This document shows positions 43,199-53,082 of a DNA stretch of 64,000 nt, piece by piece. Every line of letters starts with the position of its first letter. The stretch's first letter is position 1. This DNA is from Natronincola ferrireducens. GTDB taxonomy: Bacteria > Bacillota > Clostridia > Peptostreptococcales > Natronincolaceae. The stretch is taken from NCBI RefSeq assembly GCF_900100845.1, contig NZ_FNFP01000002.1, positions 248,001-312,000 of the forward strand. The letters run 5' to 3'. The position numbers were made by a program, and so were the translations under genes. Under the pieces are notes generated by a model that ran no database searches, was not told the origin of the DNA, and saw only the letters and a program-made list of their open reading frames with translations.

Positions 43199-43846
43199 AT
43201 GATGAGAATTCCAGCACATATTGGTATTATTCCTGATGGGAATCGAAGGTGGGCAGAAAATAAAGGATTATTAAAGGAAGAGGGATATGAAAGAGGTTTA
43301 AAGCCAGGACTAGATCTATTTAAACTTTGTGAAGAAATAGGAATAAAAGAAATAACTTATTATGGATTTACAATGGATAACACCAAAAGACCATCAGTTC
43401 AAGCCCTAGCTTTCACCAAAGCTTGTATAGAAGCAGTAAAATTGCTTTGTCATGAGGATGCTTCCCTATTAGTATTAGGCAATACCGATTCAAAGATGTT
43501 CCCCAAGGAATTAAAACAATACACAAAACGACAAGTATTTGGCAAAGGTACTACTAAAGTCAACTTTTTAGTTAACTATGGATGGCATTGGGACTTATCA
43601 AGATCAACAGATAAAGCATTAAAAAATCAAAATGATTTATTAAAGACCTTATATTCATCAGATATATCAAGAATTGATCTAATTATTAGGTGGGGAGGAA
43701 GAAGACGATTGAGTGGATTTCTACCTATACAATCTGTATATTCAGATTTTTATATTATAGACCAGTACTGGCCAGATTTTCAATCCCAGCATTTATATGA
43801 GGCTTTGGAATGGTATAATAAACAAGATATCACATTAGGAGGATAA
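43199..43846 (+). CDS. Divergent cis-prenyltransferase (UppS-family paralogue)
   Basis: The 215-residue protein opens with IPAHIGIIPDGNRRWAENKGL, the diagnostic catalytic Asp motif of undecaprenyl diphosphate synthase. Several conserved residues differ: the GHxxG histidine is Tyr (EGYERG). The usual RTSGExRxSNFLxWQ segment reads RWGGRRRLSGFLPIQ, losing the Glu and Asn. It is shorter than UppS, whose gene normally lies near frr and cdsA. Product length or substrate may therefore differ. It is monocistronic. ATG 43202 is an alternative start. Confidence 0.82.
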   Translation: MMRIPAHIGIIPDGNRRWAENKGLLKEEGYERGLKPGLDLFKLCEEIGIKEITYYGFTMDNTKRPSVQALAFTKACIEAVKLLCHEDASLLVLGNTDSKMFPKELKQYTKRQVFGKGTTKVNFLVNYGWHWDLSRSTDKALKNQNDLLKTLYSSDISRIDLIIRWGGRRRLSGFLPIQSVYSDFYIIDQYWPDFQSQHLYEALEWYNKQDITLGG

Positions 43847-43857
43847 GAAAAGACTTC

Positions 43858-43888
43858 TGCAGGGAATTCAACCCTGCACTTTTTTTAT
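43858..43888 (+). terminator. Terminator after the cis-prenyltransferase gene
   Basis: TGCAGGG (43858-43864) pairs with CCCTGCA (43872-43878), followed by CTTTTTTTA. Confidence 0.85.
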
Positions 43889-43958
43889 AGATTTATTTAG
43901 GTTATAATATATTAATAAGAATTTGTAATACTTGATTCAATATAAGGAGGAAGTAGGC

Positions 43959-45407
43959 TTGAAAAGACAAAATAACTATGAAGTACATTCCATTGACCTT
44001 CAGAACCAGCAAGAGATTGTGGAGGAAATTTACTGTGAAAACAAAGAATTATACGAAACAACTGGAAAGCAAAAGAAGGTATTAATTGTAACCTACGGTT
44101 GTCAAATGAATGAGCATGACTCAGAGAAGCTACTATCTATGTTAAAGGATATGAACTATATAGAAACTACTAAAAAAGAGGAAGCAGATTTAATTATATA
44201 CAATACATGTTGTGTTAGAGAAAATGCTGAATTAAAAGTTTATGGGAATTTAGGGGCCCTAAAGCCCCTAAAGAAAAAGAATAATGATTTAATTATTGCT
44301 GTGTGTGGATGTATGATGCAGCAGCCTAAAGTTGTAGAAGAAATAAAAAAGAAATATCAGCACGTTGATTTAGTTTTTGGAACCCATAATCTCCATACAT
44401 TCCCAGAACTTTTAGCCAATTGCAAACAGGCTAATAATATGATAGTAGAGGTTTGGGAAAAGGAGGGGGACATAATAGAAGGTATACCTTCTATTAGAAA
44501 ATATGATATTAAAGCATTTGTAAATATTATGTATGGATGCAATAACTTCTGTACCTATTGTATTGTACCCTATACTCGAGGACGAGAGCGTAGTAGAGAA
44601 GTAGGAGATATCGTAAAGGAAGTCACTGATCTTGTGGAAAATGGGACAAAGGAAATTACATTACTAGGTCAAAATGTTAATTCCTATGGCAAAACCCTAG
44701 AAAGAAGAATTGAATTTGCTGACCTATTAAGAGAATTAAATAGAATAAAAGGTTTAGAAAGAATTAGGTTTATGACTTCTCATCCTAAGGATTTGTCTGC
44801 TGCACTAATTACTTCTATAGCTGAATTAGATAAGGTTTGTGAGCATATACACTTGCCATTCCAAGCTGGAAGCAACAATGTATTAAAAAATATGAATAGA
44901 AAATACACAAAAGAAGGTTATTTAGAGTTAGTTCACAAACTTAAAAAAGCCGTTCCTAACATAGCAATGACAACGGATATTATTGTAGGCTTCCCTGGAG
45001 AAACCGAAGAAGATTTTAAGGATACATTAGATGTTGTGGAAAAAGTTAGATTTGACTCAGCTTTTACATTTTTATATTCTATTCGTGAAGGTACTCCAGC
45101 TGCTAAAATGGATGAACAAATAGATGACAAAATGAAACATGAAAGATTTAATAGATTAGTAGCAGCAGTGAATCGTATCAGTGGAGAAATAAATCAAGAT
45201 TATATGAATAAAGAAGTTGAAGTATTAGTAGAAGGGCTTAGTAAGACGGATTCAACTAAGTTAATGGGAAGAACAAGACAAAATAAGCTAGTTAATTTTC
45301 CCGGTGACACATCATTAATAGGACAAATAGTTACAGTGAAAATTACTGAATCAAAAACATTTTCATTAAATGGAGAAGTAATAGATAAGACTTTAGATAA
45401 TAACTAA
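43959..45407 (+). CDS. miaB: tRNA-2-methylthio-N6-dimethylallyladenosine synthase
   Basis: This radical-SAM methylthiotransferase modifies A37 after MiaA. The 482-residue protein has [31 protein letters not shown] and CGCMMQQP (first cluster), [20 protein letters not shown] (radical-SAM cluster) and a C-terminal TRAM domain. I start at TTG 43959, eight bases after AAGGAGG; the TTG at 43932 precedes that site. The miaB, mutS, mutL, miaA, hfq order is common in Clostridia. Confidence 0.95.
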   Translation: MKRQNNYEVHSIDLQNQQEIVEEIYCENKELYETTGKQKKVLIVTYGCQMNEHDSEKLLSMLKDMNYIETTKKEEADLIIYNTCCVRENAELKVYGNLGALKPLKKKNNDLIIAVCGCMMQQPKVVEEIKKKYQHVDLVFGTHNLHTFPELLANCKQANNMIVEVWEKEGDIIEGIPSIRKYDIKAFVNIMYGCNNFCTYCIVPYTRGRERSREVGDIVKEVTDLVENGTKEITLLGQNVNSYGKTLERRIEFADLLRELNRIKGLERIRFMTSHPKDLSAALITSIAELDKVCEHIHLPFQAGSNNVLKNMNRKYTKEGYLELVHKLKKAVPNIAMTTDIIVGFPGETEEDFKDTLDVVEKVRFDSAFTFLYSIREGTPAAKMDEQIDDKMKHERFNRLVAAVNRISGEINQDYMNKEVEVLVEGLSKTDSTKLMGRTRQNKLVNFPGDTSLIGQIVTVKITESKTFSLNGEVIDKTLDNN

Positions 45408-45414
45408 TCAATTC

Positions 45415-45448
45415 AAAACTGGCTTAAAGATAAAGCCAGTTTTTATTT
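45415..45448 (+). terminator. Terminator after miaB
   Basis: AAAACTGGCTT (45415-45425) pairs with AAGCCAGTTTT (45433-45443), followed by TATTT. Confidence 0.8.
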
Positions 45449-45537
45449 CCAGTTTTTTTAAAAGAAAAAATATATCATATTAAATATTATCATAAATGAT
45501 AACATTATTAAATAAAATTATTCAAGTTTATATTTCA

Positions 45538-45560
45538 AACAAATACATATTTGTTATAAT
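45538..45560 (+). promoter_or_regulatory. Inverted repeat over the mutS promoter
   Basis: AACAAATA (45538-45545) and TATTTGTT (45548-45555) form a perfect inverted repeat with a two-base centre. It touches a TATAAT box (45555-45560). This is a typical place for a repressor operator, but it does not match the LexA consensus. Confidence 0.4.
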
Positions 45561-45593
45561 TATACTATGAGTCATTTAAAGGAGGCGTTGCAA

Positions 45594-48203
45594 TTGAGGA
45601 AACTAACCCCTATGATGCAACAGTATACAGAAATTAAAAATCAATATAAAGATACACTTTTATTATTTCGTCTAGGAGATTTTTATGAGTTATTTTTTGA
45701 TGATGCTGTTGTAGCTTCTAGAGAACTGGAGATTGCCCTTACTGGAAGAGATTGTGGCCTAGAGGAACGAGCCCCCATGTGTGGGGTTCCCCACCACTCC
45801 GTTCATAATTATATTAATAGATTAATTATAAAAGGTTATAAAGTAGCCATATGCGAACAAGTAGAGGACCCTAGTGAAGCTAAAGGAATTGTTAAACGAG
45901 ATGTTGTAAGGGTAATTACTCCTGGTACAATTATTGATACAGATTTACTGGAGGAAAAGAAAAATAATTATATTATGTCAATCTATTGGGTAGATGAAGG
46001 CTGTGGTCTAACCTATGCAGATATTTCTACCGGAGAATTATTTTCTACAGAAATTTTACAAAAAGGCTTAGAGCAGAATCTTCAAAATGAGATATCTAAA
46101 ATACAGCCCAAAGAAATTATATATTGTATTAAAGATTCAAACCTAAAAGATGTCCTACTGAAATATCAAGGAAACTTTGATTTGTTTGCTAGTGAGTATC
46201 AGGATTGGAAATTTGAATACCATCAAGCTGCAAATCAATTAAAGCGTCATTTTGATGTGTTAACTTTGGATGGATTAGGATTTACTAATAATCATTTAGG
46301 CATTCATTCTACAGGTGCTTTGATTGATTACTTGCAGACTACTCAAAAAAGAGCCTTAAATCATTTAAATAAAATTAACATATATACCCTTAATAAAACA
46401 ATGACCCTGGATTTAACCACTAGGAAAAATTTAGAACTTACGGAAACCCTCCGAGAAAAAAAGAAAAAAGGTTCCTTATTATGGGTGTTGGACAAAACCA
46501 TGACTTCCATGGGGGGAAGAATGATTAGAAAGTGGATTGAAGAACCTCTAGTTGATGCTGTTGAAATTAATCAAAGATTAGAAGCGGTTGAAGCTCTGAA
46601 AAACAATACTTTAATAAGACAAGAACTAAAAGCCAATCTTAAAAACATTTATGACCTAGAGAGATTAGCAGGTAAAATAGCCTATGGTTCTATCACACCA
46701 AGAGATTTAATAGCCTTAAGAAATTCTCTAAATCATGTACCTAATCTTAAAATACTTTTAGAAAATATAGCCTCACCCCTCTTACAAAGTATCTTGATTT
46801 CTATAGATGAGCATCAGGATATTAAAACATTGATCGAAAAAGCAATTCAAGAGGATCCTGCCATAGCTCTAAAGGAAGGTAATATAATAAAAACTGGGTA
46901 CAATCATGATGTAGATGAACTTAGGAGAGCCTCTATTGAAGGTAAGTCATGGATTAGCAATCTTGAATCCCAAGAGAGAGAATGTACAGGGATTAAGTCA
47001 CTTAAGGTAGGATATAACAAGGTTTTTGGATACTATATAGAAGTAACAAAATCTAACCTTCATATGGTTCCTAAAGAATACATTAGAAAGCAAACCCTTT
47101 CAAATTGTGAAAGATATATTACCCCAGCATTGAAGGAAATAGAAGCAAAGGTTTTAGGAGCTGAAGAGAAAGTAGTGTTATTAGAATATCAGTTGTTTGT
47201 TAATATCCGAAGTATTATTGAAAAAGACGTTCCTCATATTCAGCAAACAGCCCATGCTATTGCTCAGCTGGATGCATTATATTCCTTAGCTGAGGTAGCT
47301 TATGAAAATGGGTATACTAAACCTATTGTAAATGATGGAAACACCATCAACATACATGAAGGAAGACACCCTGTAGTAGAAAAAATATTGGGGATTAATA
47401 TGTTTGTAGCTAACGACACATATCTTGATGAAAAAAATCATGAAATCTCCGTCATTACAGGACCTAATATGGCAGGAAAATCAACCTATATGAGACAAGT
47501 AGCTCTCATTGTACTCATGGCTCAAATTGGCTCCTTTATTCCTGCTACCCAAGCTGAAATAGGAATAGTTGACCGTATATTTACAAGAGTTGGAGCTAGT
47601 GATGATCTTAGTCAAGGTCAAAGTACCTTTATGGTAGAGATGAGTGAGATGGCAAATATATTAAATAATGCTTCTTCTAAAAGCTTACTTATACTAGATG
47701 AAATTGGACGTGGCACAAGCACTTTTGATGGATTAAGTATTGCTTGGGCTGTTATTGAATATATTAGTAAGCTCTTGAAATGTAAAACTCTTTTTTCAAC
47801 TCATTACCATGAACTAACAGAGCTGGAAGGAAAAATTAATGGAGTAAAAAACTATTGTATATCCGTAAAAGAAGAGGGTGAAAGTATAGTTTTTCTCAGA
47901 AAGGTTATAGAAGGCAGTGCAGATAAAAGCTATGGTATTCAAGTAGCTAAATTAGCAGGTCTTCCTAATGATGTTATACAAAGGGCACAATTAATATTAA
48001 TAGATTTAGAAAAAAATGATATGGTCAAGGATAATGAAACTATTGATAATTCAAATAATAATCAAAACCAACAGTTAAACTTTGACGATTTCCATCGGGA
48101 AGAAATATTACAGGAGATAAAAAATATCAATTTATTAGAAACAACACCTTTAGAGGCTATAAATATGCTCTATTATTTACAAAAAAAAGCAAATGGGATT
48201 TAA
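45594..48203 (+). CDS. mutS: DNA mismatch repair ATPase MutS
   Basis: The 869-residue protein recognises mismatches and small loops. The N-terminal domain has LLLFRLGDFYELFFDDA with the mismatch-probing Phe-x-Glu (FYE). The core has RKNLELTETLREK, and the ATPase has ITGPNMAGKSTYMRQ, DEIGRGTSTFDG and FSTHYHEL. I start at TTG 45594, eight bases after AAAGGAGG (45578-45585); the ATG at 45567 lies upstream of that site and close to the promoter. The opening MRKLTPMMQQY fits the family. Confidence 0.95.
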   Translation: MRKLTPMMQQYTEIKNQYKDTLLLFRLGDFYELFFDDAVVASRELEIALTGRDCGLEERAPMCGVPHHSVHNYINRLIIKGYKVAICEQVEDPSEAKGIVKRDVVRVITPGTIIDTDLLEEKKNNYIMSIYWVDEGCGLTYADISTGELFSTEILQKGLEQNLQNEISKIQPKEIIYCIKDSNLKDVLLKYQGNFDLFASEYQDWKFEYHQAANQLKRHFDVLTLDGLGFTNNHLGIHSTGALIDYLQTTQKRALNHLNKINIYTLNKTMTLDLTTRKNLELTETLREKKKKGSLLWVLDKTMTSMGGRMIRKWIEEPLVDAVEINQRLEAVEALKNNTLIRQELKANLKNIYDLERLAGKIAYGSITPRDLIALRNSLNHVPNLKILLENIASPLLQSILISIDEHQDIKTLIEKAIQEDPAIALKEGNIIKTGYNHDVDELRRASIEGKSWISNLESQERECTGIKSLKVGYNKVFGYYIEVTKSNLHMVPKEYIRKQTLSNCERYITPALKEIEAKVLGAEEKVVLLEYQLFVNIRSIIEKDVPHIQQTAHAIAQLDALYSLAEVAYENGYTKPIVNDGNTINIHEGRHPVVEKILGINMFVANDTYLDEKNHEISVITGPNMAGKSTYMRQVALIVLMAQIGSFIPATQAEIGIVDRIFTRVGASDDLSQGQSTFMVEMSEMANILNNASSKSLLILDEIGRGTSTFDGLSIAWAVIEYISKLLKCKTLFSTHYHELTELEGKINGVKNYCISVKEEGESIVFLRKVIEGSADKSYGIQVAKLAGLPNDVIQRAQLILIDLEKNDMVKDNETIDNSNNNQNQQLNFDDFHREEILQEIKNINLLETTPLEAINMLYYLQKKANGI

Positions 48204-48213
48204 GGAGGCATAA

Positions 48214-50061
48214 ATGATAAATAAAATTAAGATGTTAAACGACTTAACTATCAATAAAATAGCTGCCGGGGAAGTGGTAGAGGCCCCCTATTCAGTTATA
48301 AAAGAGTTGACAGAGAATGCCATTGATGCAAATTCCACCAATATTACTGTAGAAATAAAGGAAGGTGGACAAAAACTCATTAGAGTTAGCGATAATGGAG
48401 ATGGGATATATGAAGAAGATGTTGAAGCTGCTTTTATGCGACATGCTACCTCTAAAATCATAGATTTAGAGGATTTAAATACTATCCTAACCTTAGGGTT
48501 TCGTGGCGAGGCATTAGCTAGCATAGCTTCTGTATCACAAATTGAAATAACTACAAAGCCTAGAAATCAATCCTACGGAATATATTTAGAGATTGAAGGT
48601 GGGGTTGTTATTAATAAAAAACAAGTAGGATGCTCTAATGGGACAACTATTACAGTGAAAAATTTGTTTTTCAATACTCCCGCTAGATTTAAATTTATGA
48701 AAAGTCCCCAAGCTGAGGCTACAAAAATAAGTGAATTAATAACTAGACTAGCCCTAAGTCAGGCAAAAATAGGCTTCAAGTACATTAACAATAATAATAT
48801 TATGTTCACCACCTCTGGAGATGGTCATTTAAAGGAAGCTATATTATCAATTTTAGATAAAGATTTATTTAAAAGTCTTATACCCATTCATAATCAGAAG
48901 GAACCTATTAAATTACAGGGTTATATTGGTCAACCTACCTATGCTAGAGGGAATAGGAATTATGAGATTGTATTTGTTAATGGAAGATATATTAAGAGCA
49001 AGCTTGTTTATAAGGCTATTGAGGATGGATATAAAGAGAAGTTGCCTATAAATAAATTTCCTGTATGCATTATGAATATAGAAATTAGTCCACAGTTAAT
49101 TGATGTTAATATTCACCCTATGAAGACAGAAATCAAGTTTCACAATCAACAGATGGTCTATGATTTAATTTATAATACTATACGAAATACTCTAGTGGAA
49201 AATACCACTGTTCCTTTTTTCTCATTATCAAATAGAGATAAAAAAAATCATCATAATCCAGTAAATATGCCTTTTAGTCCTAATCTTCAAGAGAATAAAA
49301 GTACGTATAATACACATAATAACAACGAATTTACCAATAAAACTGAAAGCAATCAATTGTTTTTTGAAGGCTATAGGGAGCAAATAGACAATAATATTTT
49401 CATTAATAACGATATGAGTGAAAATGTTATTATAAATGAAGACCATATCCAGACCGAAGTTACCCAAGAGAACTTTCTTAGCAGTTTACTTTATAATCAT
49501 AAGGTTATAGGTCAGTTATTTAACACCTATATTATTGTTGAAAAGGATTGTTCTATGATTTTGATTGATCAACATGCTGCCCACGAAAGAATAGTTTATA
49601 ATCAAATGCTACAGGATTTTAAAAACAACAAAGTAGTTACCCAAAGATTGTTGACACCTAAAGTGTTAGAACTATCCCCTGAGGATTTTCTATTAGCAAT
49701 GGAAAATGTAAATAAGTTTAATAGTCTTGGCTTTGGTATAGAGGTTTTTGGCCATAATACTATTATTATTCGAGAGGTTCCTTTAATAATGGGCACACCA
49801 AGAAATTTTGATTTTTTTATTGATATTTTAGATGACTTTAAAAATGAAAAGAATCATGAATCATATTTTTATGAAAAAATTATACGAAAATCCTGTAGAG
49901 AAGCCATCAAGGCTATGGATAAATTAAATTTACAGGAAATTAATGCTTTAATTAAAGATTTATGTAAAGTACAGCCACCATTAACTTGCCCCCATGGACG
50001 ACCTATCGTATTAGCCTTATCAAAATATGAAATAGAAAAAAACTTTAAAAGAGTTCAATAG
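48214..50061 (+). CDS. mutL: DNA mismatch repair protein MutL
   Basis: The 615-residue protein has GHKL ATPase motifs: INKIAAGEVVEAPYSVIKELTENAIDA, VSDNGDGIYEEDVEAAFMRHATSKI and TLGFRGEALASIASVS. A polar Asn-rich linker (about 335-420) leads to the C-terminal dimerisation domain. That domain has DQHAAHERIVYNQ, a DQHA(x)2E(x)4E-type endonuclease metal motif expected in bacteria without MutH, and CPHGRPIVL. It starts 10 bases after mutS. Confidence 0.96.
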   Translation: MINKIKMLNDLTINKIAAGEVVEAPYSVIKELTENAIDANSTNITVEIKEGGQKLIRVSDNGDGIYEEDVEAAFMRHATSKIIDLEDLNTILTLGFRGEALASIASVSQIEITTKPRNQSYGIYLEIEGGVVINKKQVGCSNGTTITVKNLFFNTPARFKFMKSPQAEATKISELITRLALSQAKIGFKYINNNNIMFTTSGDGHLKEAILSILDKDLFKSLIPIHNQKEPIKLQGYIGQPTYARGNRNYEIVFVNGRYIKSKLVYKAIEDGYKEKLPINKFPVCIMNIEISPQLIDVNIHPMKTEIKFHNQQMVYDLIYNTIRNTLVENTTVPFFSLSNRDKKNHHNPVNMPFSPNLQENKSTYNTHNNNEFTNKTESNQLFFEGYREQIDNNIFINNDMSENVIINEDHIQTEVTQENFLSSLLYNHKVIGQLFNTYIIVEKDCSMILIDQHAAHERIVYNQMLQDFKNNKVVTQRLLTPKVLELSPEDFLLAMENVNKFNSLGFGIEVFGHNTIIIREVPLIMGTPRNFDFFIDILDDFKNEKNHESYFYEKIIRKSCREAIKAMDKLNLQEINALIKDLCKVQPPLTCPHGRPIVLALSKYEIEKNFKRVQ

Positions 50062-50072
50062 GAGGAGACGCT

Positions 50073-51017
50073 TTGAGTAAAAATCTACTAATTATAGTAG
50101 GCCCAACTGCCGTTGGTAAAACAGCTACTGCTATTGAAGTAGCTAAAAGATTAGACGGAGAAATTATATCTGCTGACTCTATGCAGATATATAAATACAT
50201 GGATATTGGAACTGCCAAGCCTACTATAAAAGAAATGCAAGGGATACCCCATTATTTAATTGATATCATAGAACCAAATGAAGACTTTTCAGTTGCATCC
50301 TTTCAAGTAAGGGCAAAAGAAACAATAGAAAAAATTAATGCTAAAAAAAAGCTTCCCATCGTTGTTGGAGGAACAGGTTTATATATTAATTCCCTTATTT
50401 ACAATATGGACTTTACAAAGACTATATCCAACTGGAATTTAAGAAAGCAGTTACAAGAAGAGGCAGATAAGTATGGTAACGAATATATTCATAATAAGTT
50501 GAAGGAAATAGACCCTTCTGCAGCCGAAAGAATACATAAAAACAATGTTAAAAGGGTTATTAGAGCAATAGAGATATTTCAAGAAAGTGGGGAAAAAATC
50601 GGAAATTTCCGTGAGGACCTTCAATTAAATGAAGCCTATAACTTTGTCATCATAGGTTTAACTAGAAATCGTGAAGAGATATATGATAGGGTTAATCAGA
50701 GGGTAGACATAATGATGCAAGAAGGTCTAATAAAAGAAGTAGAAGCACTGGTACATCAGATGAATTATAATGAAGATTTAATAGCCCTTAAGGGCCTAGG
50801 ATATAAAGAAATTATTAGTTATTTAAATGGAAATAGTACTTTAGAGGAAGCTATAGATATATTGAAACGAGATACTAGAAGATATGCAAAAAGACAGCTA
50901 ACATGGTTTAATCGTCTAGAAAATATTAAGTGGTTTAACTTATCAGATTATAGCTCATCTGAAAAATTATTTAATAATATTGTTCAGTATGTTGAAGGAC
51001 ATTTTAATCCCTTATAG
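50073..51017 (+). CDS. miaA: tRNA dimethylallyltransferase
   Basis: The 314-residue enzyme adds the isopentenyl group to A37 of UNN-reading tRNAs, making the substrate for MiaB. Seen are IVGPTAVGKTATAIEVAKRL, ISADSMQIYKYMDIGTAKP, GGTGLYINSLIY and RDTRRYAKRQLTWFNR. TTG 50073 follows AGGAGGAG by 6-7 bases. Gap to mutL is 11 bases. Confidence 0.96.
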   Translation: MSKNLLIIVGPTAVGKTATAIEVAKRLDGEIISADSMQIYKYMDIGTAKPTIKEMQGIPHYLIDIIEPNEDFSVASFQVRAKETIEKINAKKKLPIVVGGTGLYINSLIYNMDFTKTISNWNLRKQLQEEADKYGNEYIHNKLKEIDPSAAERIHKNNVKRVIRAIEIFQESGEKIGNFREDLQLNEAYNFVIIGLTRNREEIYDRVNQRVDIMMQEGLIKEVEALVHQMNYNEDLIALKGLGYKEIISYLNGNSTLEEAIDILKRDTRRYAKRQLTWFNRLENIKWFNLSDYSSSEKLFNNIVQYVEGHFNPL

Positions 51018-51116
51018 AATATTAATATAAATATACTACTTATGATGGTTATACTGTCAAAATGACTTTAGACTGTATAAATTAAAGGTAATAAGAGAAT
51101 CCAAGGAGGGTAAAAC

Positions 51117-51359
51117 ATGAAAAATACTATTAATTTGCAGGATATTTTTTTAAATCAAGTTAGAAAGGAAAGTATTGCAATAACCATATACCTAGTAAAT
51201 GGTTTTCAACTCAAAGGGTTAGTAAAAGGGTTTGATAATTATACAATTGTTTTAGATTCTGAAGGAAAACAACAGTTGATATATAAGCATGCTATTTCCA
51301 CCATATGTCCAAATAACCCAGTAAATTTTATGCAAAATCCTAAAAATCTTAATGAATAA
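51117..51359 (+). CDS. hfq: RNA chaperone Hfq
   Basis: The 80-residue protein has Sm1 ([42 protein letters not shown], seen in pieces) and Sm2 with the YKHAIST signature. It forms a hexamer that binds small RNAs and U-rich tails. It follows miaA as in most bacteria. AAGGAGGG precedes the ATG and a strong terminator follows. Confidence 0.97.
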   Translation: MKNTINLQDIFLNQVRKESIAITIYLVNGFQLKGLVKGFDNYTIVLDSEGKQQLIYKHAISTICPNNPVNFMQNPKNLNE

Positions 51360-51371
51360 GCAAACTTTTAT

Positions 51372-51410
51372 AAAACTTCCCTATTAACAACAAGTAGGGA
51401 AGTTTTTTTC
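51372..51410 (+). terminator. Terminator after hfq
   Basis: AAAACTTCCCTA (51372-51383) pairs with TAGGGAAGTTTT (51395-51406), followed by more T residues. Confidence 0.85.
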
Positions 51411-51499
51411 TAATTAAACAAATAAATATTTATTATCTACCTCTGACACTTTTTTTGTTATTACTGAATATGATAGAATAGCATGTATTTTGAGGTGAT

Positions 51500-52480
51500 A
51501 TGATGACAAATAAATTTAGAAAAGATATTGAACAGTTATATACCTTAGTTAAAATAGGTTCTATTGGCAGTAATGAATTTTTAAATCATTTAATTATAAG
51601 CCAACAGTTAAAAGCAAATCAACAAAAACATCTCCTGGATACAGATGGTGATCTAAAAGAGGAATCTCTAGAGGATATTATGGGAGAACTTCATCAACTG
51701 ATAGGACTAGATGAAGTAAAAGGAATAGTAGATGAAGTATTAGCTTATGTTGAAATCCAACAAAAACGTAAACTACAAGGACTAAACGCTACACCACTGG
51801 TATTACATATGATTTTTAAAGGCAATCCTGGAACAGGTAAAACAACGGTAGCTAGGCTGTTGGGTAGAATATTTAAAACAATGGATTTATTAGATAAAGG
51901 TCATCTCATTGAAGTTGAAAGGGCAGATTTAGTTGGTGAATATATTGGACAGACGGCTTTAAAGGTTAGACAACAGGTCAAAGAGGCGATGGGAGGTATT
52001 CTTTTTATAGATGAAGCATATTCTTTAGCAAGGGGAGGGGAGAAGGATTTTGGAAAAGAAGCTATAGATGCTTTAGTGAAAGCTATGGAGGATTATAAGG
52101 ATAGCTTTATATTAATTCTAGCTGGATATCAGGAAGAAATGGATGATTTTTTAAAAATCAATCCTGGGCTTAAATCACGGTTTCCTATACATATAGATTT
52201 TCAGGACTATACTATAGAAGAACTGGTAGATATAGCAGAAATGATGGTGACAGAAAGACAGTATACCATGCCGAAGTCAACTAAAGCTAAACTTTACGTG
52301 CTACTGGCATCAAAAAGAAAAAATGATGGCAGGTATTCTGGTAATGCGAGACTTGTAAGAAATTTAATTGAGAAGGCTGTTAGGAAACAAGCTGTTAGAC
52401 TTAAAGGGCAATGCTATTATACAAGGGATGATTTAATTACTTTAAAAAGAGAAGATTTTTTGGATGGTGAAACTTTATGA
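51500..52480 (+). CDS. SpoVK-like AAA+ ATPase (CbxX/CfxQ family)
   Basis: The 326-residue protein has a short N-terminal helical part and a CbxX-type AAA+ core. Seen are FKGNPGTGKTTVARLLGRI, VERADLVGEYIGQTALKV (pore loop), GGILFIDEAYSLARGGEKDFG (Walker B) and sensor/arginine-finger region NPGLKSRFPIHIDF. SpoVK is needed for late spore maturation in Bacillus; its gene there also follows hfq. It overlaps the next gene by 4 bases. Two ATGs (51500, 51503) are possible starts. Confidence 0.88.
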   Translation: MMTNKFRKDIEQLYTLVKIGSIGSNEFLNHLIISQQLKANQQKHLLDTDGDLKEESLEDIMGELHQLIGLDEVKGIVDEVLAYVEIQQKRKLQGLNATPLVLHMIFKGNPGTGKTTVARLLGRIFKTMDLLDKGHLIEVERADLVGEYIGQTALKVRQQVKEAMGGILFIDEAYSLARGGEKDFGKEAIDALVKAMEDYKDSFILILAGYQEEMDDFLKINPGLKSRFPIHIDFQDYTIEELVDIAEMMVTERQYTMPKSTKAKLYVLLASKRKNDGRYSGNARLVRNLIEKAVRKQAVRLKGQCYYTRDDLITLKREDFLDGETL

Positions 52481-53082
52481 AGTGTTGTATTTTGTTAGGC
52501 AAACCAAACGTTGGTAAAACATCTTTTTTTTTGAATTTTGCTGAGTATTTAGGTATAACTAAATGCATACTTGAGTTTATTGATTACCAGGGAATGAAAA
52601 CAGTAAAAAACTATTCTCTTAGTATGGCTAAAAGCCACCTAATTAGTCCTTCCCCTTTTCACACTCGAGATATATGTAAATTAACCTTATATATACCTAT
52701 ATATAAAGGGCATAGTGAGTTTTTGCTCTATGACACAGGAGGATTAATCGATGGGATTAGTAAAGATGAAGGGATTAGAAAATCTATGGCCGAAACATTA
52801 AAATATCTTTATGATAGTCAAATAATATTACATATGATAGATGCTTCCAGCATATACAAAAACCAAATTAATACTTTAAGTGAAATAGATTATCAACTTA
52901 ATCAATATGGGAGAAGTCGGGGATGTTATTGCATCTTAGCTAATAAGGTTGACTTAAAAGAAGGTGTAGGGGGTCTAGAATTGTTGAAAAAAGAATTTAA
53001 GGATACATATGTTATACCTACCTCATCTATCAAGAGAATAGGTTTTAAAGAGGTGAAAAAATTTGTTTCTAGAAATCTTTAA
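52477..53082 (+). CDS. Small Era-like GTPase, uncharacterised
   Basis: The 201-residue protein has G1 LLGKPNVGKTSF at residue 6, G3 LLYDTGGLIDG, G4 CILANKVDLKEG and G5 PTSS, so it should bind GTP. It is a lone GTPase domain with no RNA-binding extension. In Bacillus the GTPase HflX (YnbA) occupies this place after SpoVK, but this protein lacks the HflX N-terminal domain and is half its size. It overlaps both neighbours (4 and 20 bases), which argues for a joint function with SpoVK and the membrane protein. Confidence 0.78.
   Translation: MKCCILLGKPNVGKTSFFLNFAEYLGITKCILEFIDYQGMKTVKNYSLSMAKSHLISPSPFHTRDICKLTLYIPIYKGHSEFLLYDTGGLIDGISKDEGIRKSMAETLKYLYDSQIILHMIDASSIYKNQINTLSEIDYQLNQYGRSRGCYCILANKVDLKEGVGGLELLKKEFKDTYVIPTSSIKRIGFKEVKKFVSRNL

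Noticed and set aside
45567-45593. ATG 45567 as the mutS start
   Set aside because: It lies at the promoter, has no ribosome-binding site, and the strong AAAGGAGG is downstream of it, leading to TTG 45594.
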